A stretch of DNA of 64,000 nucleotides from a gamma proteobacterium HIMB55 (lineage in GTDB: Bacteria > Pseudomonadota > Gammaproteobacteria > Pseudomonadales > Halieaceae), in contig AGIF02000001.1 in the NCBI GenBank assembly GCA_000227505.4, forward strand, positions 1,818,035 to 1,882,034, written 5' to 3'. Below the pieces are notes generated by a model that had not been told where the DNA came from, ran no database searches, and saw only the letters and a program-made list of their open reading frames with translations. The translations under genes and the position numbers were made by a program. Positions 8,973 to 18,840 of the stretch are shown here, piece by piece; within the stretch, counting starts at the first letter, position 1; the number at the start of each line of letters is the position of its first letter.

Positions 8973-10781
8973 TCAATGATCTTGCAGCGGCTTTGTCGCC
9001 GCCTCGAGCCAAGCGACTAAATCATCATCAGCCAATAAAGGACTGACTCTATCGAGAACCTCCCGGTGGTAGGTATCTACCCAAGCACGCTCGGCTGCGG
9101 TCAACATCTCCACATCGATTAAGCGTCGGTTGAACGGTATATAGGCCATGCTTTCCAGGCCTAGCCACCCGTCTTCGCGACACACCACCTCGCAAAGGTT
9201 TTCGTGGCGAATACCAAATTCGTCCGCCCGATAAAAGCCTGGCTCCACGGTGAGGGTCATGCCGGCCTCAAGGCCTACGGCCGTTCCCGCCTTCTGCATA
9301 CGCTGGGGGAATTCATGGACGCTGAGATAGTGCCCTACCCCGTGCCCTGTTCCATGGTCGTAATCTAGCTTCGCCTGCCACATTGGGAGCCTAGCTGCAC
9401 TGTCAAGCGCATGTCCCAAGGTACCCACTGGGAAGGTTTGCTGAGCCACACTAATGTGCGCTTTCAGCACGCTGGTCGCGAGACTCCGATGCTCCGAGGT
9501 TGGTGTCTGGAAGCACCACGTGCGTGTGGTATCTGTAGTCCCCCCACGACTGAATTGACCACCAGAATCCAGCAAAAACAGTGTTGAAGGCTTCAGTGTT
9601 GCGCCACCATCGGCAGGTGCGGAGTAGTGCGCAAGCGATGCATTGCCATCAGCGGCGGAAATTGTCCTAAAGCTGGGTGCTGTGTAGTCGTCAACCTCGG
9701 TTCGAAATTGATGGATGCGCTCTTCCACCCCCAGTTCGGTGACCACTTCGCTGTGAACTGCCGACTCCAACCAATGAAGTAAACGCACCCAAACCGCACT
9801 GTCAGACAAGCAAGCACTGCGCAGAGCAGTTAATTCGGTGTCATTTTTGCGCGCCTTCAAATCGGTAATGGGGCTGCGATGGGTGAGCGCCCCACCACCA
9901 ACCGTTTCCGCCATTTGACGTCCGCACTGCGGTCCCTGTGTTGGGTCAACCCACAGACAATCGGCTGGCTGAATTGCATGCTCAAGCGTGTTCAAAAATT
10001 GATCGCGCGCATGACAGCGTACTGCGGTATCAGCACTCGCGAGCGCCTCGGCATCGCTGTCTGCTACATCCCCAAACAGGTGAATCTCGCCCTTTAATCC
10101 AATCAATAATCGCGCGCGCACGACCGGGCAATACGGCAGGTCTTGCCCACGAATATTAAGGAGCCAGTTAACGTTGTCGGGCTGTGTTTCTACAAGCCAA
10201 GCAACACCAGCCAAGCGCATTTGCTCGCGAACTCGCGCTAACTTCTCAGCGACCGATTCACCGGCCCACTCAGCCGACAACTGAATGACTTCCGATGAGG
10301 GCGTCTCGGGTCGATCGAGCCAACACTGATCAAACGTGTCTGAGGCAGTCGGCTGCATAAGCGCTGCTTTTTGCTCACAGACTTTTTGCAGGCGATCGTA
10401 TAAGTCAGGCGTAACGACTTCGCTATCAAAACCAACGCGCCACCCTGCCTGCGCATGTTGCGAGATCCAATCCTCAGGAGGCTCCTCGTACAAATGCTGT
10501 AGGGTCACCCAATCGCGATTGGTCTCGCGTGCCGCTTGCTCGGGGTATCGCCCATCAATGAAGAGAATGACATCGTCGTACGTGACTATCGATAGTCCCC
10601 AGCTACCTGTGAATCCCGTTGTCCATGCCAGTCGTTCGTTGGCAAGCGATACATATTCAAACTGTTGCTCGTCCCAACGCGGAATGACCAGGGCATCGAG
10701 TTTCATCGCGCTCATCACATCTCGCAAGGCAGACACACGACTGGGCTCCCAACCCGCTGCAATGGTCTTAACATCAGTCAT
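8973..10781 (-). CDS. Xaa-Pro aminopeptidase, long three-domain form (M24B)
   Basis: 602 residues from the ATG at 10781. Length and architecture match eukaryote-like aminopeptidase P (XPNPEP1 type): two creatinase-like N-terminal domains (about 1-310) and a C-terminal pita-bread domain. The five metal ligands are in place, counted from the GTG at 10793: Asp409 (LLDSGG), Asp421 (TTDTTR), His484 (GTGHGVGH), Glu517 (VEPGF) and Glu531 (RHENLCE). It removes an N-terminal residue ahead of proline. ATG 10781 has GAGG six bases upstream and overlaps the transporter stop (ATGACTGA), implying translational coupling. Confidence 0.93.
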   Translation of the reverse strand: MTDVKTIAAGWEPSRVSALRDVMSAMKLDALVIPRWDEQQFEYVSLANERLAWTTGFTGSWGLSIVTYDDVILFIDGRYPEQAARETNRDWVTLQHLYEEPPEDWISQHAQAGWRVGFDSEVVTPDLYDRLQKVCEQKAALMQPTASDTFDQCWLDRPETPSSEVIQLSAEWAGESVAEKLARVREQMRLAGVAWLVETQPDNVNWLLNIRGQDLPYCPVVRARLLIGLKGEIHLFGDVADSDAEALASADTAVRCHARDQFLNTLEHAIQPADCLWVDPTQGPQCGRQMAETVGGGALTHRSPITDLKARKNDTELTALRSACLSDSAVWVRLLHWLESAVHSEVVTELGVEERIHQFRTEVDDYTAPSFRTISAADGNASLAHYSAPADGGATLKPSTLFLLDSGGQFSRGGTTDTTRTWCFQTPTSEHRSLATSVLKAHISVAQQTFPVGTLGHALDSAARLPMWQAKLDYDHGTGHGVGHYLSVHEFPQRMQKAGTAVGLEAGMTLTVEPGFYRADEFGIRHENLCEVVCREDGWLGLESMAYIPFNRRLIDVEMLTAAERAWVDTYHREVLDRVSPLLADDDLVAWLEAATKPLQDH

Positions 10782-12708
10782 AACTCGCCTCACTTGGAAT
10801 GTCTCCTGCCCCCATATGTGGTGCTAGGAAACGATTGAACAACGCCAATGCGATCATCGCCAGAACTGCCAAACCTGCGAACAGAGCCCACATCAGGAAC
10901 GGTTGATTCGCCTCAATCGCTATCTCCCCGTAGGCCCATCCCGACATGATGCCGGCAAGCAGGTAGCCAATCGCAATCGAGACAAAATAGTAACCCTGAA
11001 ACAACGCCGCCTGCTGGGGTGAAGAGGTTGACGCTACGTATTCTTGGCTCTTTGGTGACGCAAGCATCTCACCAAAAGCAAAAACGATGACACTTGCGAT
11101 GGTTAGGACGCCACCAAAAGCCACCATGTGCGACACACCACCGATAACGAAAGCGGCACCGATCATCCCTGTGCCCAGAATCAGCATGCCAAATGGCGCA
11201 CGGCTCTCTCCCCACCGACTGATGAAATACTGGAACAGCACAATCGACAGGAAATCAAAGGCGATGATGTATTCGGGGCTGACCTGCCGAAACTTGCTCG
11301 CCCATTCACCTGCGAGCGTGTCAACGCTGATACTTCCTGCGCTCAGTGCAGCCAAGCCAGCGGCTAACTCAGCCTCGGGGATGCGAACTTGATATTGCAC
11401 AAGCGTTTTGAACGCTTCGACCGGCTCGGGCTGAGAGACCGCTAGTACCCCCAGGGCTTCAGCAAGCCGCGCAGTGTCAACCGGTGCAATGAATTGAGCA
11501 AAACCATTGGACAGCGACTGGGCAATTGCTACAGCGTCAGATGTGTCTACGAAGTCCTGAATGTAGAGCGGAAAGGTGAGGAAAATTTGGTTATAGACCG
11601 CCCAAAAAAGCGACAACACAAGTAAATAAACAAGAAACGGCGCGTTACCGACTCTCAATTTTTGTTGATACCAAGGCGCTGTTAGAAGCGCTGTCTCCTG
11701 TCCTGAGGACGGATTTCGTTCAGGCGAGGACTGCCTCGCAGCGAGACGATCCCAGATAATCTGAGCGCCAAGCCAGAAAAACATAAACACACCGTAGTCA
11801 CGCCAGGCTATCCAACCACCCCCGGCAATCATGAGCCCCAGAATGATGGGAATAAGCATCAGGGCAAAGCGGCCATTACCAAGCACTTCGATAGCGTCCG
11901 AGAGTGCCTCAGAGGCGGCACTTTGGGAGGTGCTGCTTTGAGAGGTACTGTCTGTATCGCCAAAATTATCCGCATGATCGGTGCCAGCATTCGAGCTCAT
12001 CTCATGAGCCTGCTGAGGGTTCGCCGCCTGCGTTGAGTTATGCGAAGCGGCGTCACTCGCTTCTTGACTCGGGTCTTGGTCCGCAACTATCTGAGCTCGC
12101 TTTGGTGAGTCATCTTCTAAGAGAAAAAGCGCGATAAGAAGATTTATGCCAATCGCAATCGATGAGAGCCAGAAGACGTGATCCCAACTGATGGCTCTTA
12201 CAAAACCCGCAATCACGGGGCCCAAGAAGCCGCCGACGTTGACCATCATGTAGAAGATGCCGAACGCACGACCACGATTGTCATCGTTTGCACTTCGCGC
12301 AACTGTACCCACCACGAGCGGTTTAAAAATGGCGGCCCCTAAAGCCACAAGCATGTAAACAAAGAAAAATGGCCAGAACTCGTGCACTTGACCCAGCAGC
12401 AAGTAGCTCGGAGTGAGTAGCGCGAAGGCGATTAAAAACATCTTCCGGTAACCGATCCGATCTCCCATCGCACCGGTGATTACCGGCAAGACGTAGACGA
12501 AGAAGGGAATAATGCCCTGCAAGATGCCGCGCTCAGTGTCACTAAAGCCAAGACCACCTGCGCTCGGGGAGGTACTCATATAAAGCGAGGAAACCGTGAA
12601 GAAACCATACCAGGCTATGCGCTCGAAAATTTCGAGCGTGTTGGCAACGTAAAAGGTGCGCGTGAACGTGTTCGCTGGTGTTTTGTTATTCAAGTTATGC
12701 GTCTCCAA
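10774..12708 (-). CDS. POT-family proton-coupled oligopeptide transporter
   Basis: 644 residues, longer than the usual 450-500. The N-terminal ExxER motif of peptide symporters is present (EIFERIAWYGFF, residues 26-37), followed by MFS helices. Two additions stand out. An acidic Ser/Gln-rich linker of about 75 residues (198-275) joins the two helical bundles, and a soluble insert of about 90 residues lies in the second half after LYIQDFVD. It would import di- and tripeptides across the inner membrane for the adjacent prolyl aminopeptidase. The start is a TTG with GAGGG just upstream; an ATG is not available nearby. Confidence 0.88.
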   Translation of the reverse strand: METHNLNNKTPANTFTRTFYVANTLEIFERIAWYGFFTVSSLYMSTSPSAGGLGFSDTERGILQGIIPFFVYVLPVITGAMGDRIGYRKMFLIAFALLTPSYLLLGQVHEFWPFFFVYMLVALGAAIFKPLVVGTVARSANDDNRGRAFGIFYMMVNVGGFLGPVIAGFVRAISWDHVFWLSSIAIGINLLIALFLLEDDSPKRAQIVADQDPSQEASDAASHNSTQAANPQQAHEMSSNAGTDHADNFGDTDSTSQSSTSQSAASEALSDAIEVLGNGRFALMLIPIILGLMIAGGGWIAWRDYGVFMFFWLGAQIIWDRLAARQSSPERNPSSGQETALLTAPWYQQKLRVGNAPFLVYLLVLSLFWAVYNQIFLTFPLYIQDFVDTSDAVAIAQSLSNGFAQFIAPVDTARLAEALGVLAVSQPEPVEAFKTLVQYQVRIPEAELAAGLAALSAGSISVDTLAGEWASKFRQVSPEYIIAFDFLSIVLFQYFISRWGESRAPFGMLILGTGMIGAAFVIGGVSHMVAFGGVLTIASVIVFAFGEMLASPKSQEYVASTSSPQQAALFQGYYFVSIAIGYLLAGIMSGWAYGEIAIEANQPFLMWALFAGLAVLAMIALALFNRFLAPHMGAGDIPSEASYD

Positions 12709-12808
12709 CTGCCCTCAAATATAGCATGCGACCCCTCGATAAGTTATTGCACTTCTCGTCGAGAAACTCCGACAATGAGAGCCGAAGAACCGATGGAAAT
12801 TACAGACT

Positions 12809-13951
12809 ATGTCAGCGAGAGACACCGTTAGCCCGATCACCCACGAAGAGCGTCAGCAGCGACTGAGCGCTCTGCAAAATAGCTTGCCTGCTTTTAAGCT
12901 AGACGCTGTGATGATTACGCCTGGCGCTAGTATGCGCTACTTCTTCGGGCTTACCTGGCGCGAGACGGAAAGGCTCGTTTGTGCCGTTGTCTCAGCACAG
13001 CGCGTGGTGTTCGTCTGTCCAAAATTCGAAGACACAGCGCTTCTCGCAGCGCTTTCTACACCGTACGACTATGCCTGGTGGGAAGAGCACGAAGATCCTC
13101 GGCATGTGGTCTCAACGGTTCTCTCCGACGGTCACTGCCAAAACGTGGGGATTGATCCAAGTTGCTCATATGGTCAGGCGTTTGCGCTAAGCAATGCCAC
13201 ATCGGCGACGCTTTGCTCAGCGGGCCCCATTTTACAGAGCTTGCGCGCGCAAAAGTCCGCAACCGAGCTCGCTCTAATGCAAGCTGCAAAGTCCCTCACA
13301 TTAGACGTGCATGTGGCGATCTTTGACTGGATTAAACCCGGTATGCGAATGAGCGAGGTGAAAGCTGAAATCGATCGCTTGCACCGCGTAGGCGGGGCAG
13401 ACAACGGAAGCTTCTTCTGCGCCGTTCAGTTTGGCGAAGGCACCTCGCACCCGCATGGTGTGCCGGGAGACCCAGTGCTTCAAAAAGGAGAACTCATACT
13501 CATCGACACCGGCTGCACGATCGACGGTTATCACTCAGATATCACGCGAACCTACGCGCTCGACAAACAAGGCCACCGTGTTGAAGCGCTGTGGGATTTA
13601 GAGAAAGAGGCGCAAGCCGCTGCCTTTGATGCTGCGCAGATTGGCCGGCCCTGCGGCGATGTCGACGCAGCGGCTCGTGCAGTCCTAGAAACACACGGAC
13701 TAGGCCCCGATTACCAATTGCCGGGCCTTCCTCATCGAACGGGCCACGGTATTGGGCTCGAAATTCATGAGGGCCCTTATCTTGTGAGAGGTGACGACAC
13801 ACCACTGGACACGGGCATGTGTTTTTCAAATGAGCCCATGATTGTTGTTCCCGGGCAGTACGGCATTCGCCTAGAAGATCACTTCTACATGACGGACGCA
13901 GGCGCTAAATGGTTTACGGAGCCACAAAAAAGTTTGTATCAACCACTTTGA
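12809..13951 (+). CDS. M24B metallopeptidase, Xaa-Pro dipeptidase/aminopeptidase-like
   Basis: 380 residues: creatinase-like N-terminal domain (1-150) and a pita-bread catalytic domain. All five metal ligands are visible: Asp233 (LIDTGC), Asp244 (HSDITR), His313 (HRTGHGIG), Glu342 (NEPMI) and Glu356 (RLEDH). It would hydrolyse X-Pro bonds in the cytoplasm, either as dipeptidase (prolidase) or short aminopeptidase P. It is divergent from the POT transporter across a 100-bp gap, which may hold a shared bidirectional promoter. With the 602-residue enzyme this makes two prolyl peptidases in one cluster. Confidence 0.88.
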   Translation: MSARDTVSPITHEERQQRLSALQNSLPAFKLDAVMITPGASMRYFFGLTWRETERLVCAVVSAQRVVFVCPKFEDTALLAALSTPYDYAWWEEHEDPRHVVSTVLSDGHCQNVGIDPSCSYGQAFALSNATSATLCSAGPILQSLRAQKSATELALMQAAKSLTLDVHVAIFDWIKPGMRMSEVKAEIDRLHRVGGADNGSFFCAVQFGEGTSHPHGVPGDPVLQKGELILIDTGCTIDGYHSDITRTYALDKQGHRVEALWDLEKEAQAAAFDAAQIGRPCGDVDAAARAVLETHGLGPDYQLPGLPHRTGHGIGLEIHEGPYLVRGDDTPLDTGMCFSNEPMIVVPGQYGIRLEDHFYMTDAGAKWFTEPQKSLYQPL

Positions 13952-13968
13952 GATCAAATGCTTTGAGG

Positions 13969-14016
13969 TAGTTGGCCTAACTCGTCAGACCCTACTCGGT
14001 TTTCGTAGGCCAACTA
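13969..14016. repeat. 11-bp perfect inverted repeat with alternative inner hairpin
   Basis: tagttggccta (13969-13979) is the exact reverse complement of taggccaacta (14006-14016), with 26 bases between. Inside, cctac (13991-13995) can instead pair with gtagg (14005-14009), which would disrupt the outer stem. No T run follows. It lies between the M24 gene and the small membrane protein gene, so it may be a 3'-end structure or an operator-like palindrome. Confidence 0.6.
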
Positions 14017-14063
14017 GCTCTCAATAAACATTCAGAACATCAAACAATAAACAAGGGAACCGC

Positions 14064-14396
14064 ATGACAGCTAAATTATTTCTGGGAAGCATCATTATCG
14101 TCGTGGGTATCTACACGACGCCCGTCGTCGCTGATTACGGCTTGCTAACGCTACTCCCCAGCTTTTTCGGCGAGATGAGTAAGATGAATTGGCAAGGGCA
14201 GTTCAATCTCGACTTCTTCATGTTCTTGCTTATGTCCGGCCTTTGGATTGCATGGCGAAATAAATTTTCGCCCGCGGGTCTGGGACTCGGGATAGGCGGG
14301 ATCTTTTTGGGCGCACCCTACCTATCTGCTTACCTGCTATATCTTGGACAGCACCATGGCTGGGATTTAAATAAAGTATTTTCGCAGGATATATGA
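14064..14396 (+). CDS. Small inner-membrane protein of unknown function
   Basis: 110 residues. Three hydrophobic segments are visible: residues 4-24 (FLGSIIIVVGIY), about 50-63 (FFMFLLMSGLWIAW) and about 73-92 (GLGLGIGGIFLGAPYLSAYLL). The sequence ends in a short polar tail. No catalytic motif is recognisable. It stands alone, 112 bp after the M24 gene and 180 bp before the amidase. I do not recognise the family. Confidence 0.65.
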   Translation: MTAKLFLGSIIIVVGIYTTPVVADYGLLTLLPSFFGEMSKMNWQGQFNLDFFMFLLMSGLWIAWRNKFSPAGLGLGIGGIFLGAPYLSAYLLYLGQHHGWDLNKVFSQDI

Positions 14397-14576
14397 TGCG
14401 AGAACGTCGCTCTTCCTCGAAGCAGTCATTACCCCATATTCTGCCGAGCAGCGGCTTGATGGCCTACTCGAGCGACGGGATTCGGATATCTGCTCTGGAA
14501 AACCATTATGTGAAGCTAGTACCACAGTGCTGTGCATAGCGAGGACGAGAGTGAGGATGGGACTGGGGACAAAGGA

Positions 14577-16139
14577 ATGAAGCGTAGAGACTTTGTTAAA
14601 AGCACGGCAATAGCCGGTGCATCGGCGCTCTCACCTCTCACCACAACAGTGGCTGTCGCCAGTTGGACTGAAGAGAAACTTCCTATGAATGATCAGATTA
14701 CCGCGCTGAGCGCGACTCAACTGTCGGGCGCGATTCGGAACCGAGATGTATCCTGCAAAGAGGTCATGATGGCTTTTTTAGAGCGCATTCATCGGTACAA
14801 CCCAACCTACAACGCGATCGTCAGCTTAGCGAATGACGATACGCTTTTGAGGCAAGCAGAGGCTGCTGATAAGGCTTTAAGTAAGGGCGAGTATTGGGGC
14901 TGGATGCACGGCATGCCACACGCAGTAAAGGACCTTGCCGATGTTCGCGGATTCATCTCATCATCAGGCTCGCCACTCTTTGCTAAGACCGTCGCGACCA
15001 AAGACAGCCTCCCCATTGAACGGATTAGAAATGCGGGTGCAATCTTCATAGGCAAAACCAACACACCGGAATTTGGTCTTGGTTCGCAGACCTATAACAC
15101 TGTCTTCGGCACTACCCGCAACGCCTACAACCCCGAGCTTTGTGCCGGTGGCAGTAGTGGCGGTGCAGCAGTTGGACTCGCCGCTCAATTGCTACCCGTG
15201 GCGGACGGCAGTGACATGATGGGGTCGCTAAGAAACCCTGCGGCGTTTAATAACGTTATCGGTTTCAGACCTACCAAAGGCCGCGTGCCCGGTGCCGATG
15301 AAGATGCCAAACTCTTCTTTAACCAGTTGGCAACCGACGGCCCTATGGGCCGCAACGTGACAGACACCATCCAACTGCTTACGACAATGGCTGGCTACGA
15401 CACACGCGAACCCCTATCGCTGCGGGATACACTCCCTAACGCTGAGACTTTTACCGCGACCCCTTTCAACAATGAAATGCGTATCGGATGGCTGGGCGAT
15501 TATGGCGGCTATCTGCCAACCGAGCCCGGTCTCCTAACGCTCTGCCGTGACGCACTCGATCAGCTTGAACATCGAGGTGTTGTGGTTGAGAACTGCACAC
15601 CCGACTTTGAGCCCGCTCGACTGTGGGAGACATGGCTAACGTTGCGGCACTTCGCCTTCGTTGATTCGCAGGCATTACTTAAAAATCCGTCCATAACATC
15701 CCAGCTTAAACCTGAATTTCAATGGGAAATCGAGGGCAGTCTGGGAATGACGGCTGCACGTGTCGTGGCCGCAGACACGGCGCGATCTGATTGGTACCGC
15801 GCGCTTATGAAACTGTTCGAGAACTATGATTTTTTGGTGCTCCCCACTGCGCAAGTATTTCCTTTCTCAGCCGATACGCATTGGCCCTCTGAGATTAATG
15901 GCAAAGCGATGGATACTTACCATCGCTGGATGGAAGTCGTAATAGCAGGAACGCTCGCGGGACTGCCCGTCGTCAACCTACCCGTGGGCTTTGATTCGAG
16001 AGGACGGCCCATGGGCATTCAAGTTATGGGTCCCTCTGGCGCGGACAAAGCGGTACTCGAATTTGCGCTTGCCTACGAATCGGCCACTTCGTTTTTAGCA
16101 CAGAGGCCAACGCTAGTAGCAAACACTGAGACGATTTAG
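14577..16139 (+). CDS. Tat-exported amidase-signature hydrolase
   Basis: 520 residues from ATG 14577; the open frame runs on upstream to 14532. The start [16 protein letters not shown] is a twin-arginine signal (RRDFVK), so a folded enzyme is probably exported to the periplasm. The amidase-signature triad is complete: Lys118 (HAVKD), Ser193 (GGSSGG) and Ser217 (MGSLRNP), with the expected 24-residue spacing between the serines. It would hydrolyse an amide bond, but the substrate is unknown (aryl or acyl amides are typical). Its stop overlaps the convergent purT stop (TTAG). Confidence 0.9.
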   Translation: MKRRDFVKSTAIAGASALSPLTTTVAVASWTEEKLPMNDQITALSATQLSGAIRNRDVSCKEVMMAFLERIHRYNPTYNAIVSLANDDTLLRQAEAADKALSKGEYWGWMHGMPHAVKDLADVRGFISSSGSPLFAKTVATKDSLPIERIRNAGAIFIGKTNTPEFGLGSQTYNTVFGTTRNAYNPELCAGGSSGGAAVGLAAQLLPVADGSDMMGSLRNPAAFNNVIGFRPTKGRVPGADEDAKLFFNQLATDGPMGRNVTDTIQLLTTMAGYDTREPLSLRDTLPNAETFTATPFNNEMRIGWLGDYGGYLPTEPGLLTLCRDALDQLEHRGVVVENCTPDFEPARLWETWLTLRHFAFVDSQALLKNPSITSQLKPEFQWEIEGSLGMTAARVVAADTARSDWYRALMKLFENYDFLVLPTAQVFPFSADTHWPSEINGKAMDTYHRWMEVVIAGTLAGLPVVNLPVGFDSRGRPMGIQVMGPSGADKAVLEFALAYESATSFLAQRPTLVANTETI

Positions 16140-17317
16140 AGCAACACGTCCACAGCGTGAGAGACAGCATTGGCCTTCGCGCGCGCTTCCTCCACGGAGA
16201 CGCCTCGCGCAAGCCCCACACCCATGCGCCGCTTGCCAGCGACCTCGGGCTTACCGAATAGCTTTACCGAAGTATCAGGCGCAGACAGTGCAGCACTTAA
16301 ATTGCCAAAGCGCGTTTCCCTTGATTCTCCCTCGACCAAAATGACGCTTGAAGCAGAAGGGCCATGGAACGCTATATTAGGAATAGGTAGCCCCAAAATC
16401 GCTCGGGCATGCAGTGCAAATTCCGAAAGATCCTGCGATATAAGCGTCACCATGCCCGTGTCGTGAGGGCGTGGCGATACCTCACTAAAGTAAACGTCGT
16501 CGCCTTTGATGAAGAGCTCCACACCAAATAACCCATAACCACCAAGCGCCTCGGTGACCTGCTCAGCAATGTCTCGCGAACGCGATAACGCGAGACTGGA
16601 CATGGGCTGAGGCTGCCAACTCTCCTGATAATCCCCGTCTTCTTGGCGGTGACCGATCGGCTCACAGAAGCTAACACCGCCCGCGTGCTGAATAGTAAGA
16701 AGCGTAATTTCGTAGTCGAAATCCACAAAGCCTTCAACAATCACCTTACCTGCACCCGCCCTGCCACCTGCTTGCGCGTAGTCCCATGCGTGATCAATAT
16801 CTGCCTCGGACCGAACAAGACTTTGGCCCTTGCCTGAGGAGCTCATAATCGGTTTAACCACACAGGGGATCCCGATATCTGAAATCGCTGCGTCAAAAGC
16901 CGCTCTGTCTGACGCAAAGGCATAGGGGGAAGTCGCTAAGCCCAGTTCCTCAGCCGCCAATCGGCGTATACCCTCTCGATTCATAGTGAGCTGCGCGGCG
17001 CGTGCGCTAGGAATGACTCTGAAGCCTTCTGACTCAAGCTCGACCAGAGTATCAGTAGCAATAGCCTCTATCTCAGGGACAATTAAGTCGGGCTTCTCAG
17101 TCTCAACCACTCGTCGCAGCTCATCGCCGTCGAGCATGGAAAAGGTGTGGGATCGATCGGCTACCTGCATCGCCGGCGCATTCTCGTAGCGATCGCAGGC
17201 AATGACCTCAACACCAAGTCGCTGGAGTTCGATGACAACTTCCTTTCCCAGCTCTCCGGAGCCACAAAATAAAACACGGGTAGCTGTTGATGAAAAAGGG
17301 GTTCCTATATTGACCAT
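16136..17317 (-). CDS. purT: Formate-dependent phosphoribosylglycinamide formyltransferase 2
   Basis: 393 residues, normal length. PurT uses formate and ATP to formylate GAR in purine synthesis, bypassing folate. It is an ATP-grasp enzyme: N-terminal [39 protein letters not shown] in the ATP-binding domain, [18 protein letters not shown] and [14 protein letters not shown] near the active site. ATG at 17317 begins the protein. It is convergent with the amidase and is transcribed as a single gene. Confidence 0.97.
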   Translation of the reverse strand: MVNIGTPFSSTATRVLFCGSGELGKEVVIELQRLGVEVIACDRYENAPAMQVADRSHTFSMLDGDELRRVVETEKPDLIVPEIEAIATDTLVELESEGFRVIPSARAAQLTMNREGIRRLAAEELGLATSPYAFASDRAAFDAAISDIGIPCVVKPIMSSSGKGQSLVRSEADIDHAWDYAQAGGRAGAGKVIVEGFVDFDYEITLLTIQHAGGVSFCEPIGHRQEDGDYQESWQPQPMSSLALSRSRDIAEQVTEALGGYGLFGVELFIKGDDVYFSEVSPRPHDTGMVTLISQDLSEFALHARAILGLPIPNIAFHGPSASSVILVEGESRETRFGNLSAALSAPDTSVKLFGKPEVAGKRRMGVGLARGVSVEEARAKANAVSHAVDVLL

Positions 17318-17485
17318 TGCGCCGTCCTCGAGTGTCTTTTACCAGTCACTCAGGGTTTAACGCAGAACTCGCACCATCGGTTTGCTCTGTCATCCGCTGT
17401 TTTATGACATGTAGAGGAGTGTTCCAGTGCAACAGTATACGGGTGGCGTCGCTTGCTCTGGAGGGAACTCAACATAAACGCTTAA

Positions 17486-18073
17486 TCACCCACCTTGAAG
17501 ACCCAACTGGTATACCTTCTCAACCCAGCGTTCACGCGTCTCTGGTTTGGAGTCTTTTACCGGAGCAAACTGAGTCACCTTAACGGGCTTAACGCCGCAG
17601 AACTCAAGTGTTGTCTTTCTCAGCTGATTCACGCTCGGCGCGCTATATAACAATCGATAGAGAATCGATGGTGTATCCATAGTGGCGACAATCCGTCCAG
17701 TCTTTCCCTCTAAATAACCATCCCAGCCCATACCCCCAAGCTTTTCGGGGTTGTAATCAAACATGATTGACGGAAGGAAGGTCCGATCGATAAAACCCTT
17801 CACAAGTGCCGGTAACCCACCCCACCAGACGGGATGGAACCAAACCATGTGATCGCAGGCTTTCAACGTGTCGATCGCTACTAATAGATCAGGCTCGAGC
17901 TCAACGCGTTTTGCATATCCATACTTTAAGTTCAGCTCAAAGTGCAGATCACGAATTGTCAGCGTCGAGAGTTTGAATCCTGCCTCCTCTGCGCCTTTCT
18001 TGTAAGCGGCCAAAAGCGCTGACGAAAAACGAGCGTCGTCCGGGTGCGCATCGATTAGCAAAATGTGTTTCAT
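17486..18073 (-). CDS. NAD(P)H quinone reductase-like flavoprotein
   Basis: 195 residues from the ATG at 18073, chosen over an upstream start because GAGGG sits five bases before it. The fold is flavodoxin-like of the NQO1/KefF/MdaB type: HILLIDAHPDDARFS binds FMN/FAD phosphate, and MVWFHPVWWGGLPALVKGFIDR is the family's core signature. Such cytosolic enzymes reduce quinones by two electrons. The substrate is unknown. It is co-oriented with purT but 168 bp upstream of it. Confidence 0.85.
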   Translation of the reverse strand: MKHILLIDAHPDDARFSSALLAAYKKGAEEAGFKLSTLTIRDLHFELNLKYGYAKRVELEPDLLVAIDTLKACDHMVWFHPVWWGGLPALVKGFIDRTFLPSIMFDYNPEKLGGMGWDGYLEGKTGRIVATMDTPSILYRLLYSAPSVNQLRKTTLEFCGVKPVKVTQFAPVKDSKPETRERWVEKVYQLGLQGG

Positions 18074-18248
18074 ATAGCCCTCAACCTTTGCGCTATTTGC
18101 GCTTATGTTCACAACCTACGCAATGATGCGTAAGCATCAGACTAGCCACGATCAAATATTAAATATGAATTAGCCATGAGCGGTTGTGACGTTCGCATAT
18201 TTGCTTTGCCGGCAACTATGGACTCCAGACTCGGAAACGAGAATGACT

Positions 18249-18677
18249 TCAAGAGCCATACGATGCGTCACCGCGCTCTTCATAGGTCGCTGCGACGTAA
18301 ATGAGGTAAGCACCTACTGCAAGATCAAAAACCAAACACGCGGTTGGGTACCAAGCAAAGACCCCTGGGTTCACAAAAAAGACATCGTGATAAACATCAT
18401 AAAACGCATGGCTCAACCAACCCAGGCCGGCTATGAGCAACCAGGATTTAGAAACGAAGCGCCACGCCAAAAAGCCAATCAGAAAATACGGAAGACCGTA
18501 AATGAGTTCGTTTGCGATGACGGATATATCCAGGGCAAGCAGCCCAAATAAGGCGTACCAAATCGGTAACGTCATCATGAACAATGACCATGCACTGCGG
18601 TCCCAGCCCTTGTTTCGCACCACCCAAAGCATTGGGAGTGATACCGCAATACCAATAAAAAGACCTAGGGTTGTCAC
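18249..18677 (-). CDS. Hypothetical multi-pass membrane protein
   Basis: 142 residues from GTG 18677, preferred because GGAG lies nine bases upstream and the protein then begins directly with a membrane helix (TTLGLFIGIAVSLPMLWVV). The open frame continues to a TTG at 18734. Four to five hydrophobic helices are visible. A histidine-rich motif, SHAFYDVYHD, sits in a loop near residues 96-105, reminiscent of small membrane families with HxxxD/H motifs. Function is unknown. Confidence 0.7.
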   Translation of the reverse strand: MTTLGLFIGIAVSLPMLWVVRNKGWDRSAWSLFMMTLPIWYALFGLLALDISVIANELIYGLPYFLIGFLAWRFVSKSWLLIAGLGWLSHAFYDVYHDVFFVNPGVFAWYPTACLVFDLAVGAYLIYVAATYEERGDASYGS

Positions 18678-18840
18678 GCGTTCAATCTCCTTTCTAACAA
18701 ATAATGAATGAGCGAATGGTGTCTGGCTAGACAAACACGCTCAGCCCCAAAAGCGTTCGAAGTCATGTACTCTTAATGACCAACAATAATTCGTGCTCAC
18801 CAACTTGGACACTGGGCACCAACGCTGAGGCTAGCAAACC

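Noticed and set aside
10336-10827. 163-codon frame opposite the aminopeptidase P gene
   Set aside because: It is fully antisense to a gene with all five metal ligands, shows no family motif, and is a shadow of its codon use.
18186-18551. 121-codon frame antisense to the small membrane protein
   Set aside because: The opposite strand has clear membrane helices and a good GGAG-GTG start; this frame has neither.
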